A DNA stretch of 40,587 nt from Candidatus Avoscillospira avicola. Its GTDB lineage: Bacteria; Bacillota; Clostridia; Oscillospirales; Oscillospiraceae. Location of the stretch: contig DVHE01000013.1 of the NCBI GenBank assembly GCA_018712245.1, forward strand, positions 1-40,587. Reading direction: 5' to 3'. Positions 9,631 to 17,362 of the stretch are shown piece after piece (within the stretch, counting starts at the first letter, position 1; every line of letters starts with the position of its first letter). The notes beneath the pieces were generated by a model, which saw only the letters and a program-made list of their open reading frames with translations, did no database searches and was not told the origin of the DNA. The position numbers were made by a program, and so were the translations under genes.

Positions 9631-10389
9631 GTGGCCTTGATTTTGGCCATGGTCAACCAAAAAGGCGGCGTGGGGAAAACCACCACCGCGGTCAATCTGA
9701 CGGCGGCCTTGACGGCCCTCGGAAAGAAAGTGCTGCTTTGCGACTTCGACCCCCAGGCCAATGCCACCTCCGGCATGGGCGTGGACAAGGGCAAAGGCGT
9801 GACTTCTTATGATTTGGTTATCAATGACCGCAAAGCGGAGGAGGCCGTCGTCCACACAGAGTTCGGCGACGTGATCCCCTCCTCCCCCGCTCTTTCCGGC
9901 GCGGGCGTGGAGCTGGTGGGCAGCGCCAACCGGGAGTTTGCCCTCTCCCGGGTATTGGAGCCGGTGCGGGACAGCTACGACTTGATCTTGATTGACTGTC
10001 CGCCGTCCCTGGAGCTTTTGACCCTCAACGCCCTGTGCGCGGCGGACGGGATCTTTGTCCCGGTGCAGTGCGAATACTATGCCCTGGAGGGCCTCTCCGA
10101 TCTAATGGCCACCCTCCGGGCGGTGAAGCGCAGCCTCAACCCGACGCTCTATCTCTTCGGCGTCCTCCTGACCATGTTTGACAGCCGCACCAATTTCTCA
10201 GCCCAGGTGGCCGAGGAGGTGCGCCGCCACTTCCCCGGCAAGGTGTTTGCCACGGCGATTCCCAGAAACGTCCGGCTCTCCGAGGCGCCCAGCCATGGGC
10301 TGCCGGTGCGGGCCTACGATAAGTACAGCCGCGGGGCAGCGGCCTATGAGGCCCTGGCCGGCGAGATCATGGAAAAGGAGGCCTTTTGA
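9631..10389 (+). CDS. parA: chromosome-partitioning ATPase ParA (Soj)
   Basis: Walker-type ATPase that, with ParB and parS, moves and separates replicated origins, and in Firmicutes modulates DnaA. It is 252 residues. The deviant Walker A motif KGGVGKTTT (about 11-19) has the signature lysine, and LIDCPPSLELLTLNAL is the Walker A' and B region. It lacks the long N-terminal DNA-binding domain of plasmid type Ia ParA, so it is the chromosomal Soj type. The start is GTG at 9631, decided by the full Shine-Dalgarno AGGAGGTGA (9617-9625); an apparent start at 9622 lies inside that site. The stop overlaps parB as TGATG. Confidence 0.96.
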   Translation: MALILAMVNQKGGVGKTTTAVNLTAALTALGKKVLLCDFDPQANATSGMGVDKGKGVTSYDLVINDRKAEEAVVHTEFGDVIPSSPALSGAGVELVGSANREFALSRVLEPVRDSYDLILIDCPPSLELLTLNALCAADGIFVPVQCEYYALEGLSDLMATLRAVKRSLNPTLYLFGVLLTMFDSRTNFSAQVAEEVRRHFPGKVFATAIPRNVRLSEAPSHGLPVRAYDKYSRGAAAYEALAGEIMEKEAF

Positions 10390-11252
10390 TGGCGGGAAAA
10401 ATCTCCAAGGGGCTGGGCCGCGGCCTGGATGCCCTGTTGGGCGACGCCGCCCAGGCAGAACCGGTGACGTCGCTGCCGGTGCAGAAGCTGGAACCCAATC
10501 CCCTCCAGCCCCGAAAGCTCTTTGAGGAAGCGGAGCTGCAGGACCTGGCCGACTCCATCTCCCAGCACGGCGTGATCCAGCCGCTGACGGTGCGCGCCGG
10601 AGAAAACGGCTACTATCAGATCATTGCCGGCGAGCGCCGCTGGCGGGCGGCCCGGCTGGCGGGCCTTCGCACCGTGCCGGTGGTGGTCATCGAGGCCGAC
10701 GATAAGACGGCCATGGAGCTGGCCCTGATCGAAAACCTCCAGCGCCAGGACTTAAACCCCATGGAAGAGGCCATGGGCTATAAGCAGCTGATGGAGGAGT
10801 ACGGCATGACCCAGGAGCAGGTGGCCGAACGGGTGGCTAAGTCCCGCCCCGCCGTGGCCAACAGCCTGCGGCTCCTGTCCCTGCCCCCTTCTATTGCCCA
10901 GATGGTGACGAGCGGCGCCATCTCCGCCGGCCACGGCCGGGCGCTTTTGACGCTGGAGAGCGAGAGCCTCCAGGAGAAGGCCGCCGGAAAGATCGTGGCG
11001 CTGAGCCTCTCGGTGCGCCAGGCCGAGACCATGTGCAAGAACATGGCCAAGGCGGCCGAGAAGGAGGCCAAGCCGGAAAAGCCGCCGCTGGAGGTGGACT
11101 ATGTGGCCGAGTGCGAGAAAACGCTCTCCAAGGCCCTGGGCCGCGGCGTCAAAATCGTCCGGGGCCGCCGGAAGGGGCGGTTTGAGCTGGAGTTTTACGG
11201 AGACGAGGATTTACAGCGGCTCTATGAAGCCCTGCAAAAGATCGGGCTATAG
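10389..11252 (+). CDS. parB: chromosome-partitioning protein ParB (Spo0J)
   Basis: CTP-dependent DNA clamp that loads at parS and spreads, recruiting SMC and stimulating ParA. It is 287 residues. N-terminal LGRGLDALLG is the ParA-stimulating peptide. The CTP-binding motif GERRWRA follows (about 80), then LIENLQRQDLNPMEEA, the central helix-turn-helix (MTQEQVAERVAKSRPAVANSL) that reads parS, and a C-terminal dimerisation domain. The ATG at 10389 overlaps the parA stop (TGATG), with AAGGAGG upstream. A perfect parS lies at 9364-9379, and a second at 24275-24290. Confidence 0.96.
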   Translation: MAGKISKGLGRGLDALLGDAAQAEPVTSLPVQKLEPNPLQPRKLFEEAELQDLADSISQHGVIQPLTVRAGENGYYQIIAGERRWRAARLAGLRTVPVVVIEADDKTAMELALIENLQRQDLNPMEEAMGYKQLMEEYGMTQEQVAERVAKSRPAVANSLRLLSLPPSIAQMVTSGAISAGHGRALLTLESESLQEKAAGKIVALSLSVRQAETMCKNMAKAAEKEAKPEKPPLEVDYVAECEKTLSKALGRGVKIVRGRRKGRFELEFYGDEDLQRLYEALQKIGL

Positions 11253-11272
11253 TCCGGAAGCGAGGTTAGGAT

Positions 11273-11857
11273 ATGAACGAAGAAAACAAGAACCCTGCGG
11301 AGCAGAGCCAGGCGCAGCCGCCGGAACAGGCGGCGCCGGGGAAATCCCCCATGGAAGAAGGGCGAAAGAACGCGCTGCTCCGATATATTGCCATTCTCTT
11401 TGCCGTGGCGTTTCTCTTTGTGCTGCTGTCGCTGATGATGCAGATGCGCGACTCCCGCGCCACCATCTCGGAGCTGAACGCCGCCAGCGCCAGCGCCTTG
11501 AAGAACGCGGAAAAGCTCCAGAGCGACAATGAGGCGCTGCGCACCGAGAACGCCCAGCTCAATGAGCAGCTGGAGGTGCTGCAGGAGGAGAAGGAACAGC
11601 TGGAGCAGGCGCTGGAGGAGGCGGAAGCCGCCCATGGCGACGCCGCGCTGGAGGCGGAAATCCGCACGGCCCAGCAGACCCAGGCCAAGATCCGCCAGGC
11701 CTATGAGTATCTGCTGGAGGCCATGGAGATCGTAACGCCCGGCAGCCAGGAGGGCAATGTAGCCGCCAGTAAGGTGCTGGAAAACCTGGCGCTGCTCCAG
11801 GAATACCTGGGCGCCAAGGGACAGGAAATCTATCAAAGCCTGATTGAGGGAGAATGA
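11273..11857 (+). CDS. hypothetical membrane-anchored coiled-coil protein
   Basis: Not assigned to a named family. The 194 residues start with a polar, Pro/Gln-rich cytoplasmic segment (1-36), then one transmembrane helix (about 37-58, LRYIAILFAVAFLFVLLSLM). A long coiled coil follows (about 62-130, rich in LNEQLEVLQEEKEQLEQ), then a C-terminal helical region. This topology resembles division or segregation scaffolds, but that is only an analogy. It is the third gene of the parAB operon (20-base gap after parB), so a role in chromosome segregation or cell division is a reasonable guess. Its stop and the AGGGAGAAT at 11847-11855 abut the next gene, which looks inserted. Confidence 0.75.
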   Translation: MNEENKNPAEQSQAQPPEQAAPGKSPMEEGRKNALLRYIAILFAVAFLFVLLSLMMQMRDSRATISELNAASASALKNAEKLQSDNEALRTENAQLNEQLEVLQEEKEQLEQALEEAEAAHGDAALEAEIRTAQQTQAKIRQAYEYLLEAMEIVTPGSQEGNVAASKVLENLALLQEYLGAKGQEIYQSLIEGE

Positions 11858-11863
11858 CACTGG

Positions 11864-12973
11864 ATGGCACAGGAGCAATTTCCCACGGCATCTGCGCTGT
11901 TTCCTCTGGTGGAGCGGGTAAAATCGGTACTGGAGGCGGCCAGAAATGCTGCAGCAAAACAAGTCAATCAGGAGCTGCTGCAGGCATATTGGAACATCGG
12001 GAAAATGATCTGCGAGTATGAGCAAACGTTTCCTGACCGTGCGGACTATGGAAAACAGACGCTGAAACTATTATCGCAGACCTTGACAAGAGAGCTGGGA
12101 AAGGGCTTTTCCCGGGCAAATCTCTACAATATGCGGCAATTTTATCTGACCTATGAAAAAATCCAGACGGTGTCTGGAAAATTGAGCTGGTCTCATTACT
12201 GTGAGCTATTGAGCATATCAGATCAGAAAAAACGCAGTTTTTACGAACGGGAAGCAATTCAGACGGGATGGTCCGTGCGCGAGTTAAAGCGCCAAGTGGA
12301 CAGCTCTCTGTTTGAACGCCTGCTCCTTTCAAAGGGGAGCATGAATCAAGAGGTCGTTCGAAGCCTGGCGGACAAGGGAAATGAATTGACTGTTCCGGCT
12401 GATATGATCCGGGACCCGTATGTATTTGAATTTCTGGGACTGCCGGAAGATAAGCCTGTGATGGAAAGTGATTTAGAAAAAGCGCTGGTCTTGCAGCTTG
12501 AAAAATTCCTTCTGGAGCTGGGACGGGGCTTCATGTTTGTGGGAACGCAGCAGAGGATTACTGTGAATAACACACATTATTATGTGGATATGGTGTTTTA
12601 TAATAAAATCCTCCGCGCCTATGTGCTGATCGAGCTGAAAACTACAAAGCTGACGCCGGAGGCTGTGGGTCAGATCAATTTGTATTTGAACTACTACGCC
12701 GCGGAAGTGAACGACCCGGACGATCATGCACCCATCGGAATTATCCTCTGCACAGAAAAAGACGCGATTACAGCTGAATATGCGCTAGGTGGATTGGAAA
12801 ATACCATTTTTGCCTCCAGATACGTCCTGTATATGCCGGATAAAGAACAGTTGATTTCTCAAGTGGAGGCAGTTTTAAATCAATGGGATTCCAAAGAAAA
12901 ATACCTGGAAAAGGGCAGCGCTGAGGAAGCAACAAAGCAGGAACGCGCAGCGAACCAAAGTAAGGGAGAATAA
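11864..12973 (+). CDS. DUF1016 / YhcG-type PDDEXK nuclease
   Basis: The 369 residues match the DUF1016 (YhcG) family: an N-terminal helical DNA-binding-like domain (about 10-150; AYWNIGKMICEYEQ, SRANLYNMRQFY, WSHYCELL) and a C-terminal PDDEXK nuclease domain with Asp242 (YYVDMVFY), Glu257 and Lys259 (IELKT) and Gln270 (VGQINLYLNYY). Members are often found with restriction or mobile elements; the cellular role is not settled. G+C is clearly lower than in both neighbours, with many A/T-ending codons. It sits with a 6-base gap before and 3 bases after it in the parAB-serS run, bracketed by AGGGAGAAT direct repeats (11847-11855 and 12963-12971). This suggests recent insertion. The serS ribosome-binding site is inside its 3' end. 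Confidence 0.85.
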   Translation: MAQEQFPTASALFPLVERVKSVLEAARNAAAKQVNQELLQAYWNIGKMICEYEQTFPDRADYGKQTLKLLSQTLTRELGKGFSRANLYNMRQFYLTYEKIQTVSGKLSWSHYCELLSISDQKKRSFYEREAIQTGWSVRELKRQVDSSLFERLLLSKGSMNQEVVRSLADKGNELTVPADMIRDPYVFEFLGLPEDKPVMESDLEKALVLQLEKFLLELGRGFMFVGTQQRITVNNTHYYVDMVFYNKILRAYVLIELKTTKLTPEAVGQINLYLNYYAAEVNDPDDHAPIGIILCTEKDAITAEYALGGLENTIFASRYVLYMPDKEQLISQVEAVLNQWDSKEKYLEKGSAEEATKQERAANQSKGE

Positions 12974-12976
12974 ATT

Positions 12977-14266
12977 ATGCTGGATATTAAGAGAATGAAA
13001 GAGAACCCCGATGGGGTCAAGGCCGGTCTCAAAGCCAAGGAAGTGGACTGCGACGAGCTGATCGACCGGATTTTGGAGCTGGATCAGCAGCGCCGGAGCA
13101 TCATCGCGGAGAACGAGGCCCGGAAGGCCGAGCAGAACAAGGTCTCCAAGGAGATCCCCATGAAGAAGAAGGCCGGCGAGGATGTTGCGCCGATCTTCGC
13201 CCGGATGGCCGAGCTGAAGGCCCAGATCGCCGCGGCGGACGAGACGCTGCGGACGGTGGAGGCCGAGTACCGCGTGAAGATGCTGTCCCTCCCCAACCTG
13301 CCGGACCCCGATCTGAAGCCCGGCGGCAAGGAGAACAACGAGCCCCTGCGCTACTACGGCGAGCCCCACAAGTTTGACTTTGCTCCCAAGCACCATGTGG
13401 ACCTCTGCACCGACTTAGGTCTCATCGACTATGAGCGCGGCGCCAAGCTGGCCGGCACGGGCTTCTGGATCTACAAGGGCCTGGGCGCTCAGCTGGAGTG
13501 GGCCCTCCTCAACTACTTCATGGAGTGCCACCTGAAGGACGGCTATGAAATGGTGATCCTTCCCCATATGCTGGAGTACAAGTGCGGCGAGACCGCCGGT
13601 CAGTTCCCCAAGTTTGCCGATGAGGTCTACAAGATCGAGAACCCCACCGACGACCGGATGCACTTTATGCTGCCCACCGCCGAGACGGCCCTGGCCAGCA
13701 TCTACCGGGACGAAATCCTCAGCGAGGCCGACCTGCCGAAAAAATTCTTCGCCTACACCCCCTGCTTCCGCCGGGAGGCCGGTTCCCACCGGGCCGACGA
13801 GCGGGGCATGGTCCGGGGCCATCAGTTCAACAAGATCGAAATGTTCCAGTACACCCTGCCGGAGAAGTCCGACGAGGCCTTTGAAGAGCTGGTGACGAAG
13901 GCAGAAAACCTGGTCAAGGGCCTGGGCTTCCATTTCCGCACCGTGAAGCTGGCCGCCGGCGACTGCTCGGCCTCCATGGCCCGGACCTACGACATTGAGA
14001 TCCAGATCCTCTCCATGAACGGCTACAAGGAGGTCTCCTCGGTGTCCAACGCCCGGGATTACCAGGCCCGCCGGGGCAACATCCGCTTCAAGCGGGAGGC
14101 CACCGGCAAGGTGGAGTTCGTCCACACCCTCAACGGCTCCGGCCTGGCCACCTCCCGGATTTTCCCGGCCATGGTGGAGCAGAACCAGCGCGCCGACGGC
14201 TCCATCGTCGTCCCCGAGGTGCTGCGCAAGTACCTGGGCGGCCTGGAAGTCATCGAGAAGAAATAA
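12977..14266 (+). CDS. serS: seryl-tRNA synthetase
   Basis: Class II synthetase that charges tRNA-Ser (and tRNA-Sec) with serine. It is 429 residues. The N-terminal two-helix coiled-coil arm (about 30-105) recognises the long variable arm of tRNA-Ser. Class II motif 2 is FRREAGSHRADERGMVRGHQ and motif 3 is NGSGLATSRIFPAMVE. The active-site segment reads SVSNARDYQARR instead of the commoner SCSNCTDFQARR, so it belongs to a divergent SerRS form. The start follows GGGAG at 12964-12968, inside the preceding nuclease gene. The gene ends at a 20-bp stem terminator. It is probably read from the parAB operon. Confidence 0.95.
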   Translation: MLDIKRMKENPDGVKAGLKAKEVDCDELIDRILELDQQRRSIIAENEARKAEQNKVSKEIPMKKKAGEDVAPIFARMAELKAQIAAADETLRTVEAEYRVKMLSLPNLPDPDLKPGGKENNEPLRYYGEPHKFDFAPKHHVDLCTDLGLIDYERGAKLAGTGFWIYKGLGAQLEWALLNYFMECHLKDGYEMVILPHMLEYKCGETAGQFPKFADEVYKIENPTDDRMHFMLPTAETALASIYRDEILSEADLPKKFFAYTPCFRREAGSHRADERGMVRGHQFNKIEMFQYTLPEKSDEAFEELVTKAENLVKGLGFHFRTVKLAAGDCSASMARTYDIEIQILSMNGYKEVSSVSNARDYQARRGNIRFKREATGKVEFVHTLNGSGLATSRIFPAMVEQNQRADGSIVVPEVLRKYLGGLEVIEKK

Positions 14267-14270
14267 ACGG

Positions 14271-14319
14271 GAAAATTCGCCCGTTGCAGATGTCTCCATT
14301 CTGCAACGGGCGAATTTTC
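14271..14319 (+). terminator. strong 20-bp hairpin terminator after serS
   Basis: A perfect 20-bp stem (14271-14290 with 14300-14319) closes a 9-base loop, five bases after the serS stop. The base of the stem is AAAATT/AATTTT, giving a T-run within the right arm. The core CCCGTTGCAGA resembles the CCCGCCGCAGA core of the terminators after livF and purA. Confidence 0.75.
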
Positions 14320-14533
14320 GCGTCAAATGCGGCGGCCTTTTGCGGACGGCATGGCAGCTGCGCAAATTAAGTTGTACTGCCGAGCTTCTGTTGAGGCCCC
14401 TACAAGAAAATTGACCCCTCCGGCGCGGTCAGGGAACCGCGCAGACACCGCAGCCCAGCGGACGCGCGACGCGCGTAATCTGCGGTGAGGGCAGAGGTTC
14501 GCACGTTCGGCGGGGGCGTTCCGATATCGCAGG

Positions 14534-14579
14534 CGCGGGCCGGGAAGGCTTAGCGGCAACCCGGACCATCGGCCCCTAC
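14534..14579 (-). repeat. 46-bp repeat fragment identical to 32942-32987
   Basis: Read on the minus strand, this is GTAGGGGCCGATGGTCCGGG followed by the composite-repeat phrase GTTGCCGCTAAGCCTTCCCG and GCCCGCG. It is identical over 46 bases to the plus-strand sequence at 32942-32987 and joins the two repeat families at the same point in both places. Confidence 0.8.
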
Positions 14580-14614
14580 GAAGGGCGTGCGCCTCTCCTA
14601 CCGCCGCGGCTGGG

Positions 14615-14809
14615 GTGCGAACAGTGCGAACAGTGCGAACAGCACTTTTGCGGTCTTAAAAAGGGTAAATACCGAAAATCAGATTTTCTGGTTTTTTTAC
14701 AATTATGCTGTTCGCGCTGTTCGCAGTCCCGCAAACCCTTGGAAATACTGGACTTGCGGGTTTTCACCCCCTAAAATTGCGCTGTTCGCACGCTGTTCGC
14801 GCTGTTCGC
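14615..14809. repeat. inverted array of 9-bp iteron-like repeats around an A+T-rich core
   Basis: Three tandem GTGCGAACA units (14615-14641) face five GCTGTTCGC units (14707-14715, 14716-14724, 14781-14789, 14792-14800, 14801-14809). The left array and the right-hand three units are near-perfect reverse complements, so the outer 30 bases also form an imperfect inverted repeat. Between them 14650-14706 is A+T-rich and contains GAAAATC-A-GATTTTC. No open frame is supported. It may be a replication or protein-binding site, a MITE-like element or a remnant of a mobile element. Confidence 0.75.
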
Positions 14810-14995
14810 ACTAATCGTCCATGCCGCACGATAGCACGCTATTGTTGCATACACGCATGGGCAGCCTTCTGATCCGCATGGTCCTACCTGCCAGGCGCCT
14901 GCGCTCCTCGAGGAGAGGCGGCGCGCGGCGATACAAACGGCCATTCACTGCCATCGCGGCCCCTGAGAAGCGGAGCGCATCAAAAAAAACCGCCG

Positions 14996-15598
14996 CTATT
15001 CGCTCAAATCGTAGACCCTGTCGGCAATACGCCGGGCCAGGTGGCGGTTGTGGGTCACGGCGATGAGGCCCATATTCCGCCGCTTCGCCTCGCCCAGGAT
15101 CACGTTCCAGATCTGCGCCTGGGTGATGACGTCCAGCATGGTGCTGATCTCGTCGCAGATGAGATAGTCTGCGCCGCTCATCAGCGCCCGGGCCACGCAG
15201 AACCGCTGCAATTCGCCGCCGGACAGCTCCCGCGGGAACCGGTCCAGCCAGGGGCGTTCGATGCCGAAGGCGTCGAGAATATCGTCCCGGAGGATACCGC
15301 CCTCCTCCAGCACCTGCCGCAGCCGCCAGCGGGGGTTGATGGCCTTTTCCGGGTGCTGAAAGATCAGCTGCACCGGGCAGACGCCGGCCTTGGGCAGCGG
15401 CGCGCCATCCAGCAGGACCTCACCCTCGGTGGGCGGAAGGTAACCGGCCAGGAGCCGGGCCAGGGTGGTTTTGCCGTAGCCGCTGGGGGCGAAGAGGGCC
15501 AGCCGCTCCCCGCGCTCCACACGGAGGCTGCAATTTTGCAGCACCCAGGGCTCCTTCCGGCTGTAGCGGAAGGCGACTTTTTTTGCTTCAAGTGGCAT
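14996..15598 (-). CDS. ABC transporter ATP-binding protein (NikE/OppF-like, short)
   Basis: Second ATPase of a peptide/nickel-type importer. It is 200 residues, much shorter than the usual 260-320, and lacks the C-terminal oligopeptide-transporter extension. The P-loop reads APSGYGKTT (37-45), so the first Walker A glycine is alanine. The signature is LSGGELQR, Walker B is YLICDEIS, and the switch histidine is in THNR. The start at 15598 has GAGG seven bases upstream and overlaps the preceding ATPase gene by 11 bases. It is the last gene of the five-gene cluster. A run of eight T on the minus strand follows the stop without a clear hairpin. Confidence 0.85.
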   Translation of the reverse strand: MPLEAKKVAFRYSRKEPWVLQNCSLRVERGERLALFAPSGYGKTTLARLLAGYLPPTEGEVLLDGAPLPKAGVCPVQLIFQHPEKAINPRWRLRQVLEEGGILRDDILDAFGIERPWLDRFPRELSGGELQRFCVARALMSGADYLICDEISTMLDVITQAQIWNVILGEAKRRNMGLIAVTHNRHLARRIADRVYDLSE

Positions 15599-16523
15599 GG
15601 AAGCACCTCACTTCCCCGCCCCGCACCTCTTGGATGGGGGGCGTCTCCCGGCGGCAGCGGTCCGTGGCACAGGGGCAGCGGGGCGCGAACAGGCAGCCCT
15701 GGGGCAGGCTGCCGGCGTAGGGCTGAAAGCCGCCGATGGGTTCAAAGCCGTTCTGCGGCAGGGCCCGCCAGAGGGCCTTGCTGTAGGGGTGGCGCAGCGC
15801 TGCGGGGCCGGTGCGAAAGTCCGCCGCCGGCGCGATTTCCACGGTGGTGCCGGCGTAAAAAACCGCCACGCGGTCGGCAAACTCGAAGGCCAGGTCGATG
15901 TCGTGGGTGATGAGCAGCACGGATTTTCCGGCGTCGGCCATCTCCCGGAACATCTTCAACGCCTCCAGCGCCTGCTCCAGGCTCATGCCCGGCGTCGGCT
16001 CGTCGGCGATGACCAGGCTGGCCCCGGTGAGGAGCGCCGTGGACACCAGCACCCGCCGGGCCATGCCGCCGGAGAGCTGGAAGGGATAGAGCGTCTCGGT
16101 GCGTTCCGGCAGCTCCAGCCGCCGGAAGAGCTTCCGCCGCTGCGCGGTGGGCTTGGGCCGGCGGTGGCCGTCCACCTGGCGGCCCACCCGCATCAGCGGG
16201 TCGAGATAGGCCACGCTCTGGGGCACCAGGGCGATCTCCTTGCCCCGCAGCTCCCGCTGCATCTGGGGCGTCAGCTCCTGGCCCCGGTAGTGGACATGGC
16301 CCTTGACCGTGGCGTTGGCCGGGAGAATGCCCAAAATAGCCGAGGCCAGCAGGCTTTTTCCGGAGCCGGAGGACCCGGCCACGGCCACGATCTCCCCGGG
16401 GCGGATGCGCAGGTGGAGGTTCGAGATCACCTGGAGGTCCTTCTGCCCCAGGCGGCTGTTGTACATGCGGAAGGAGACCGACAGGTCGTGGATCTCCAGC
16501 AGCGTTTCTTGTTTTTGTTCCAT
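15588..16523 (-). CDS. ABC transporter ATP-binding protein (NikD/OppD-like)
   Basis: First ATPase of the importer, energising uptake on the cytoplasmic face. It is 311 residues. Walker A is GSSGSGKS (about 51-58), the signature is LSGGMARR, Walker B is LVIADEPT, and the switch histidine is in LLITHD. The C-terminal oligopeptide/dipeptide domain with the cysteine pattern GCLFAPRCPCATDRC is present; in some relatives these cysteines bind an iron-sulfur cluster. AGGAGG precedes the ATG. It sits 14 bases after the NikC-like permease gene and overlaps the second ATPase. Confidence 0.9.
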   Translation of the reverse strand: MEQKQETLLEIHDLSVSFRMYNSRLGQKDLQVISNLHLRIRPGEIVAVAGSSGSGKSLLASAILGILPANATVKGHVHYRGQELTPQMQRELRGKEIALVPQSVAYLDPLMRVGRQVDGHRRPKPTAQRRKLFRRLELPERTETLYPFQLSGGMARRVLVSTALLTGASLVIADEPTPGMSLEQALEALKMFREMADAGKSVLLITHDIDLAFEFADRVAVFYAGTTVEIAPAADFRTGPAALRHPYSKALWRALPQNGFEPIGGFQPYAGSLPQGCLFAPRCPCATDRCRRETPPIQEVRGGEVRCFHAT

Positions 16524-16537
16524 GGAGGCCTCCTATC

Positions 16538-17362
16538 TCATTCCTGGGCGCTGGAGGGGTCCAGAATGCGCCGCAGCTGGTCGCCCAGCCGATCCACCAG
16601 CAGCACGATGGCCACCAGCAGCAATCCCGGAAACACCGCCGACCACCACATTCCCGTGCTGAGGTACTTCATACTCTCGGAGAGAATGATGCCGATGGCG
16701 GGCTGCTCCGGCGGCAGGCCGAAGCCCAAAAACGAGATGGACGCCTCGTGGAGGATGGCGTGGGGGAAGGTCAAAATCAGTCCCACGAAGAACTGCGGCA
16801 CCAGGTGGGGCAGCAGGTGGTGGACCAAAATCCAGCCGCTCCCCTTTCCCAGCCGGCGGGAGACGGCGATGTAGGTCTCGGACCGGAGCTGCAGCACTTC
16901 GCCGCGGATCAGCCGGGCGAGGCTGCACCAGTGGGTGGCGGCGATGCCGATGAGCAGGCCCTTGAGGCCGCGGCCCAGGGCGAAGGAAATGAGGATCACC
17001 AGAATGGTGTGCGGCACGCCCATCACCAGGTCGATAACCCAGTTGATGGCCGCGTCCACCCACTGGGCGCCGGTGGCGGCGGCGATTCCCACCAGTACGG
17101 CGATCACGGCGCTGATGGCCGAGGCGGCAATGCCCACGGTCATGCTGATGGAGAGGCCCTTGAGCGTCCGCATCAGCAGGTCCCGACCCAGGGAGTCGGT
17201 GCCGAAGGGGTGCTCCCAGGAGGGCGGCAGCTTGGCCGCCAGATAGTCGGAGGCGTAGGCCGACTCCGGGATCAGCGCCCCGACCAGGTAGATGGCCAGC
17301 AGCAGCAGGGAAAGGCCGGCGGTCAGCAGGACCAACTGGGTCCGGCGGTTGCAGCGTCTCAT
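16538..17362 (-). CDS. ABC transporter permease (NikC/DppC-like)
   Basis: Inner-membrane permease, 274 residues with about six transmembrane helices; the first is at 11-31 (LVLLTAGLSLLLLAIYLVGAL). The motif HPFGTDSLGRDLLMR is diagnostic of the DppC/NikC half of peptide/nickel importers, and the EAA loop is near HEASISFLGFGLPPEQPAIG. The ATG overlaps the NikB-like gene stop (ATGA), so the two permeases are translationally coupled and form the heterodimeric channel. Confidence 0.92.
   Translation of the reverse strand: MRRCNRRTQLVLLTAGLSLLLLAIYLVGALIPESAYASDYLAAKLPPSWEHPFGTDSLGRDLLMRTLKGLSISMTVGIAASAISAVIAVLVGIAAATGAQWVDAAINWVIDLVMGVPHTILVILISFALGRGLKGLLIGIAATHWCSLARLIRGEVLQLRSETYIAVSRRLGKGSGWILVHHLLPHLVPQFFVGLILTFPHAILHEASISFLGFGLPPEQPAIGIILSESMKYLSTGMWWSAVFPGLLLVAIVLLVDRLGDQLRRILDPSSAQE

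Larger units (their letters stand above)
14320..14995. other. gene-free stretch between convergent serS and ABC importer genes
   Basis: No supported gene is present. It contains a GTAGGGGC-family and composite-repeat fragment (14534-14579, minus orientation), the inverted array of 9-bp repeats (14615-14809), and a small hairpin between its right-hand halves (CCCGCAA 14728-14734 with TTGCGGG 14754-14760). Short frames reading NSANSANS or CSHCSHCSH are translations of the tandem repeat. Confidence 0.65.

Noticed and set aside
14615-14641. GCGAAC units as LexA operators
   Set aside because: The CGAAC half-sites are in direct orientation, not inverted with a 4-base spacer, so no SOS box is formed.
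14576-14814. Short frames translating the 9-mer array (NSANSANS, CSHCSHCSH)
   Set aside because: They only translate a 9-base tandem repeat; no start signal or domain is present.
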